A stretch of DNA of 11,018 nt from an uncultured Bacilli bacterium (GTDB lineage: Bacteria > Bacillota_I > Bacilli_A > RF39 > UBA660): assembly GCA_944359595.1 (NCBI GenBank), contig CALVSV010000031.1, forward strand, positions 1 through 11,018, written 5' to 3'. Below, piece by piece: positions 7,388-11,018 of the stretch. Position 1 is the first letter of the stretch, and each line of letters begins with the position of its first letter. A model generated the notes under the pieces. The model made no database searches. It was not told where the DNA came from and was given only the letters and a program-made list of their open reading frames with translations. A program made the position numbers and the translations under genes.

Positions 7388-8897
7388 TCTTCATTTGTTC
7401 TTCTTGTTTTTCATTTTCATTTTTTTGGATACTTAATATTTTTTCTACTTCGCTATTTATGTAATTAAATAGTTTATCAAATTCATCTACATGTGAATAT
7501 TCATCAATATATTTGTAGTATTTATCATAAAAGTCTAATATATATTTATACTCATTTAATTTTTTATCATCAAATTTATTTCTATCATCAATATACTCTG
7601 CACTATGTCTTGTATATTTAAAATTTTCTTTTTTATCGATTTCTTCATCTAATTTTTTCTTTATATTATTTAAGCTATATTCACTAATTTCGTAAGTATT
7701 ACCATTAATTTCCATAAAATCATCTGTTATAGAATCAAAATTATTAATTTCTTTAAATTTTATATATGTTTTATTATCAAGAGTCTTTTCTACATAAAAA
7801 TCTTTTTTTTCTATATATTTAGAAAATATTGGTTTTACTTCTCTATCTTTACCAACAATATAATGTTTTGTAATATCTAATATTTTTCCAGAATTATTAC
7901 TTATAAAAATATCTCCGTTTTTCTTAACATCTATTTGCATTAAATCGTTAGGTATATTTATAAAATATATTCCACAATTTAATTGACATAAATTATTTAT
8001 GAACTTTTCCTCTTTGCTTTTATTGATTTTTGATTGAAGAGTTATAAAAGTTATATCAGCACCTTTAATTTTACTAAATTCATTATTTAATCCATATACT
8101 ATTTCTCTTAATGTTGAAATATCAAACGTATAGTTTATTCTTTTTTGAACTTCTAAATACATTTTATATATATTTAACATTTCTTTTTCAATATTTTTAA
8201 AATCTTCTGTATTTATATTTTCATATGTTAATTTAAAGTCATCAGATGTGTCTATAATATATTTTATATAATTACTATTATTTATATTATCTTTAAAATC
8301 TTCTAATTCTTTTTTTATTATCTCTAATTCCTCTTCGAAATTTTTATCTTTTGCAATTTTTATATTTTTATTATTAACCTTGATTATTCTATCAAAGTTA
8401 TCTAAATCTATACCAAGTAAAAATCCATGTAAAAATCTAGATTCATGATATATATATAAAACGTTATTTAGTATATTATAATATTTATTTGGATAAGCAT
8501 TGTTTTCATCATGATAATATATGTTATTATTATCAATTCTATAATATTTTGTCTTTTCTTCATTACCATATATTATTACTTCTCTGTCCATCATTTCAAA
8601 ACCATATTCAACATTAATGTTTTCTGGATAAAAATCTAATACTTCATCATAGTATATAGGATTAGATGTAGATGTTGTATCTCCTTTAATTGATTTTAAT
8701 CGATATTCACCAAATATTGTTTTATCTTCTCTTTCTATAATAATACTATCTATTATATTATTATAAGAATCACTTTTTATTTCCTTATTTTTTCCTTTTA
8801 CTATAAAATTACCTTTAGAAGTATCTACACTATATTCCCCATCGTTTAATTCTAGTATTTTTCTTATTAATCTTAATTCAACACTATCGTTTATCAT
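7326..8897 (-). CDS. Tandem-family protein of unknown function, copy 1 (full length)
   Basis: I do not recognise this 523-residue family. There is no signal peptide or membrane helix, so it is probably cytoplasmic; composition is rich in Lys, Asn, Ile, Tyr, Asp and Glu. In order: a short beta-rich N-terminal module around ILELNDGEYSVDTSKG (14-29); a region with FYPENI and repeated Tyr/Asn strands (50-180); a helical, charged stretch (about 185-270) ending in LREIVYGLNNEF; a second module (303-328, LNCGIYFINIPNDL) that resembles the first; a region with PIFSKYIEKKDFYVEKTLDNK (356-376); a helix with YYKYIDEYSHVDEFDKLF (460-477); and a charged coiled-coil-like C-terminus (about 478-516). The ATG at 8897 follows AGGGAG by eight bases. 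It is the closest family member to mnmG, has its own promoter and terminator, and shares its 3' end exactly with the next copy. Confidence 0.85.
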   Translation of the reverse strand: MINDSVELRLIRKILELNDGEYSVDTSKGNFIVKGKNKEIKSDSYNNIIDSIIIEREDKTIFGEYRLKSIKGDTTSTSNPIYYDEVLDFYPENINVEYGFEMMDREVIIYGNEEKTKYYRIDNNNIYYHDENNAYPNKYYNILNNVLYIYHESRFLHGFLLGIDLDNFDRIIKVNNKNIKIAKDKNFEEELEIIKKELEDFKDNINNSNYIKYIIDTSDDFKLTYENINTEDFKNIEKEMLNIYKMYLEVQKRINYTFDISTLREIVYGLNNEFSKIKGADITFITLQSKINKSKEEKFINNLCQLNCGIYFINIPNDLMQIDVKKNGDIFISNNSGKILDITKHYIVGKDREVKPIFSKYIEKKDFYVEKTLDNKTYIKFKEINNFDSITDDFMEINGNTYEISEYSLNNIKKKLDEEIDKKENFKYTRHSAEYIDDRNKFDDKKLNEYKYILDFYDKYYKYIDEYSHVDEFDKLFNYINSEVEKILSIQKNENEKQEEQMKKERIKQLKKELRLLENDTTN

Positions 8898-8920
8898 TAT
8901 ATCAACTCCCTGCTAAGTTT

Positions 8921-8949
8921 ATGCTATCATAATAAAAATCATAAGTCAA
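8921..8949 (-). promoter_or_regulatory. Probable promoter of tandem-family copy 1
   Basis: On the minus strand TTGACT (8944-8949) is followed after 17 bases by TAGCAT (8921-8926). The -35 box matches five of six consensus bases and the -10 box four of six. It lies between the upstream gene's terminator (8989-9023) and the ribosome site. The neighbouring copy has a TTGACA box with the same spacing, which supports the call. Confidence 0.6.
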
Positions 8950-8977
8950 TTTATTTTTACAATATTTTAGATATTTA

Positions 8978-9078
8978 TTTTTTAAATAAAATTAGATAAC
9001 TAATATAAATAGTTATCTAATTTGTAGTATCATTTTCTAATAATCTAAGTTCTTTTTTTAATTGTTTTATTCTTTCTT
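8978..9078. repeat. 101-bp direct repeat, copy 2
   Basis: This is the second exact copy of 7287-7387, offset by 1691 bases. It covers the 3' end of the 396-residue gene and its terminator hairpin. Confidence 0.93.
8989..9023 (-). terminator. Hairpin terminator, copy 2, with stop codon in the stem
   Basis: The same perfect 14-bp stem and 7-base loop as copy 1, followed on the minus strand by TTTTATTT. It includes the TAG stop of the 396-residue gene at 9017-9019. Confidence 0.85.
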
Positions 9079-10207
9079 CCTTTTGTTTTGTTTTATCTTT
9101 TTCATCTTCTTTTCTTTGTATATTTAATATTTTTTCTACTTCTTTATTAACATAATTAAATATTTTATCAAATTCGTTACCTATTTGATAATATTCTGTG
9201 ATACCTATTATTTTTTTCCCTTCTTTATTTCTTATATCAATCTTACCATCTTTTTGAACATATATTTCAATTAAATCATTTGGTATATTTATATAATATA
9301 TTCCACATTTTAATTGATTTAATTTGTTTACTAATGACATTTCTTTTTTATTATTATTACTTTTACTAATAAAAGTTAAATCTGTTTTATAAATTTTATT
9401 AAATTCACTATTTAATTCATATAATATTTCTTTTAATATTGAAGCATCACACGAATAATAAAATAATTTCTTAGCTTCTAAATATATTTTATATACATGG
9501 AATAGTTCTTTTTCCATATCTTTAAAGTCTTCTATATTTATGTTATCATTTGCAAATTTAAATTTAAAATTATCAATATCTAAAATATCTTTTAAATATT
9601 TACTACCATCAATATTATCGTTAACTAATTTATTTATATTCATAAATTCTTTTTCTATTATTTTTAATTCTTTTAAAATCTCTTTATCTTTTCCAATTCT
9701 TATAGTCTTATTATTAATATTAATTATTTTATCAAAATTATTCAAATCTAACCCCAATAAAAATTGGTGATTAACCATTTTCAACAAAATATTGTCTTTT
9801 ATTCTATAATTTCTTGTAATATTATCTTCGTCATTATAAAGAATTTGTTTCTTAGTTACATAATATTTTTTTGTTTTTTTTTCATTATTATATATTAAAA
9901 TTTCGTTATAGCCTCTAAATTCAAAACCATGTTTAAAAGTAGTGTTTTCTGGATAAAAATATAAATGAGTATCAATATTGAAAGGATAAGAATCTCTACC
10001 ATATGTATCATAACCTATTTTATGTTCATATTCTCCAAATAATGTTTTATTTTCTCTTTCAATAATAACTTTTTTGCTTACACTGGGCGTTCTACTTTGT
10101 AATAATTCTTCTTTTCTACTTACTTTTACTATATACTTACCTTTAGAAGTATTTACAGTATATTCCCCGTCATTTAATAGTAATAATATTTCCATTAATC
10201 TTTTCAT
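9017..10207 (-). CDS. Tandem-family protein of unknown function, copy 2 (internally shortened)
   Basis: This 396-residue protein is a clear relative of copy 1 along most of its length: LLLLNDGEYTVNTSKGKYIVK at the N-terminus, YFYPEN, LGLDLNNFDKII, the helical middle (EDFKDMEKELFHVYKIYLEAKK), CGIYYINIPNDLIEIYV, and a C-terminal tail identical over ERIKQLKKELRLLENDTTN. Against copy 1 it lacks about 120 residues: at YYQIGNEFDKIFNY (junction near 9178) it jumps from the position of copy 1 residue 350 to that of about 470. The frame is kept, so the protein could still work. I chose ATG 10207 because GGAGGG (10218-10223) lies ten bases before it; a TTG at 10225 would place that ribosome site inside the gene. 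No known domain is recognised. It has its own promoter and terminator. Confidence 0.83.
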   Translation of the reverse strand: MKRLMEILLLLNDGEYTVNTSKGKYIVKVSRKEELLQSRTPSVSKKVIIERENKTLFGEYEHKIGYDTYGRDSYPFNIDTHLYFYPENTTFKHGFEFRGYNEILIYNNEKKTKKYYVTKKQILYNDEDNITRNYRIKDNILLKMVNHQFLLGLDLNNFDKIININNKTIRIGKDKEILKELKIIEKEFMNINKLVNDNIDGSKYLKDILDIDNFKFKFANDNINIEDFKDMEKELFHVYKIYLEAKKLFYYSCDASILKEILYELNSEFNKIYKTDLTFISKSNNNKKEMSLVNKLNQLKCGIYYINIPNDLIEIYVQKDGKIDIRNKEGKKIIGITEYYQIGNEFDKIFNYVNKEVEKILNIQRKEDEKDKTKQKEERIKQLKKELRLLENDTTN

Positions 10208-10229
10208 ATTTCCAATTCCCTCCAATATT

Positions 10230-10258
10230 AGAATATAATAATATTAATTATATGTCAA
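10230..10258 (-). promoter_or_regulatory. Probable promoter of tandem-family copy 2
   Basis: On the minus strand a perfect TTGACA (10253-10258) is followed after 17 bases by TATTCT (10230-10235). An alternative TATATT lies at a 15-base spacing. The expected transcript would start close before the GGAGGG ribosome site. Confidence 0.65.
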
Positions 10259-10290
10259 TATGTTTTTGTTTTTGAAATAAATTCTTTTTC

Positions 10291-10302
10291 CACAATATTG
10301 TG
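10291..10302. promoter_or_regulatory. 12-bp perfect palindrome, possible operator
   Basis: CACAATATTGTG is a perfect palindrome located 33 bases upstream of the -35 box of copy 2 and just after the terminator of the next copy. It could be a binding site for a dimeric regulator. The half-sequence ACAATATT also occurs upstream of the copy 1 promoter (8959-8966), but not as a palindrome. Chance is a real possibility. Confidence 0.25.
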
Positions 10303-10319
10303 TATATCTATTTTAATCA

Positions 10320-10354
10320 AAATTAGATAACTAATATAAATAGTTATCTAATTT
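10320..10354 (-). terminator. Hairpin terminator, copy 3, with stop codon in the stem
   Basis: The third exact copy of the 14-bp stem and 7-base loop, with the TAG stop of the partial third gene at 10348-10350. Exact identity with the other two runs over 43 bases (10319-10361). On the minus strand the hairpin is followed by TTGATTAAAA, so the T-tract is poorer than in copies 1 and 2. Confidence 0.75.
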
Positions 10355-11018
10355 GTAGTATAATTTTTTGATAATTTAAGACCTTTCTTTAATTGTTTTA
10401 TACTTCTTTCCTTTTCATCTTCTTTTATCTGCATTTTTAATATTTTTTCTATTTCACTAAAAATATAATCAAATAGTTTATCAAATTCTTGTACATGTGA
10501 ATATTCATCAATATATTTATAGTACTCATAAAAGAAATTCAATACATATTCTTTTTCTATTTTTTTGCTATTTTCTTCTATTTGTTTTTTAATACCATCT
10601 CTGTTAAAAATTGTATAGGGCATATTATTAACAACCATTAAATCATCTGTTATAAAATCATTGTTTTTCAATTTTATATATGTTTTATTATCAATAGTCT
10701 TTTCTACATAAAAATCCTTTTCTTTTATATATTTAGAAAATATTGGATTTATATCTGAATAATAATATGATTTGGAATATGTATTATCTACTAATTTATT
10801 ATCTTTTTCATCATATATGAGAATACCACGTTTTGATATATATATTTCAATTAAACCGTTAGATGTGTTTATAAAATATCTACCATAATCTAAATTATGT
10901 AAATTATTAATAAATTTCTGTACTTTACTATGGTATACCAATGTTACATAATAATTATATCTATCATAATTTTTAATTTTTGGAAATTCATTATTTATTC
11001 CATATACTATTTCTCTTA
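10348..11018 (-). CDS. Tandem-family protein of unknown function, copy 3 (5' end beyond the window)
   Basis: The reading frame is open from its TAG stop to the right edge of the window, so this is the C-terminal part (about 223 residues) of a longer protein. A TTG at 10941 could be taken as a start, but codons upstream of it still match the family: they read REIVYGINNEFPKIK, against REIVYGLNNEFSKIK in copy 1. What is visible covers the second beta module (LDYGRYFINTSNGLIEIYI), the segment PIFSKYIKEKDFYVEKTIDNK that copy 2 lacks, YYKYIDEYSHVQEFDKLF, and the charged C-terminal helix. The tail (RSIKQLKKGLKLSKNYTTN) has drifted from that of copies 1 and 2. The helical region before the coiled coil is about 25 residues shorter than in copy 1. 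Function is unknown. Confidence 0.82.
   Translation of the reverse strand, partial: REIVYGINNEFPKIKNYDRYNYYVTLVYHSKVQKFINNLHNLDYGRYFINTSNGLIEIYISKRGILIYDEKDNKLVDNTYSKSYYYSDINPIFSKYIKEKDFYVEKTIDNKTYIKLKNNDFITDDLMVVNNMPYTIFNRDGIKKQIEENSKKIEKEYVLNFFYEYYKYIDEYSHVQEFDKLFDYIFSEIEKILKMQIKEDEKERSIKQLKKGLKLSKNYTTN

Noticed and set aside
9540..9770. Open frame on the + strand opposite copy 2
   Set aside because: It is opposite a region conserved as protein among the paralogs on the minus strand.
10208..10225. TTG at 10225 as the start of copy 2
   Set aside because: It would put the GGAGGG ribosome site inside the gene; ATG 10207 has the right spacing and aligns with the N-terminus of copy 1.
7287..10361. 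CRISPR-like or insertion-sequence ends
   Set aside because: The three hairpin copies are more than 1.3 kb apart, each tied to a gene end, with no spacers, transposase or target duplications.
10348..10941. Third paralog as a complete 197-residue gene starting at TTG 10941
   Set aside because: The frame stays open to the window edge and the upstream codons still match the family (REIVYG.NNEF), so the gene is cut by the window and does not start there.
1..11018. parS or Noc-binding sites in the window
   Set aside because: I looked for TGTTTCACGTGAAACA-like and ATTTCCCGGGAAAT-like palindromes by eye and found none; a computed search allowing mismatches could differ.
7326..11018. The tandem family as a phage-defence or toxin system
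   Set aside because: No nuclease, ATPase, TIR, kinase or pore motif is visible and no partner gene is present; nothing beyond the tandem layout supports it.

Overview
The window is very AT-rich bacterial chromosome, densely coded, with TGA used as a normal stop (for example at 680-682). A class A penicillin-binding protein, a MnmG-RsmG-Noc gene order and strong AGGAGG-type ribosome binding sites point to a walled, low-GC Firmicute of the Bacilli type, perhaps one of the AT-rich host-associated lineages. That placement is inference from gene content.

Left part (about 41-3034, + strand): two small membrane-protein genes of unknown function that overlap by 11 bases, then a bifunctional penicillin-binding protein (GT51 glycosyltransferase plus transpeptidase) starting at TTG. 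A hairpin at 3038-3064 separates it from the converging gene on its right and probably terminates both.

Middle part (3063-7242, - strand, read right to left): mnmG, rsmG and a ParB/Noc-family gene. mnmG and rsmG overlap by 8 bases. The third gene lies in the place that noc holds in Bacillus, and its recognition helix has Noc-type rather than ParB-type residues. It has an unusual insert of about 240 residues, rich in Asn, Gln and Met, between the DNA-binding part and the C-terminal domain, and it lacks the N-terminal membrane-binding extension of B. subtilis Noc. No parA or second parB follows; the next gene is the converging penicillin-binding protein. This block normally sits near the replication origin.

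Right part (7326-11018, - strand): where mnmE would be expected just upstream of mnmG, there is instead a tandem family of at least three related genes of unknown function: 523 aa, 396 aa, and a third whose 5' end runs off the window. Each of the two complete copies has its own TTGAC-type promoter. Each of the three ends in the same 14-bp-stem hairpin, with the TAG stop codon inside the stem. The copies look like mosaics of one another and one carries an in-frame deletion of about 120 codons. This family is the least explained part of the window.

No stretch longer than 300 bases lacks a gene; the largest gaps (about 75-120 bases) hold the promoters and terminators listed. I saw no tRNA, rRNA, CRISPR array, transposase or riboswitch.
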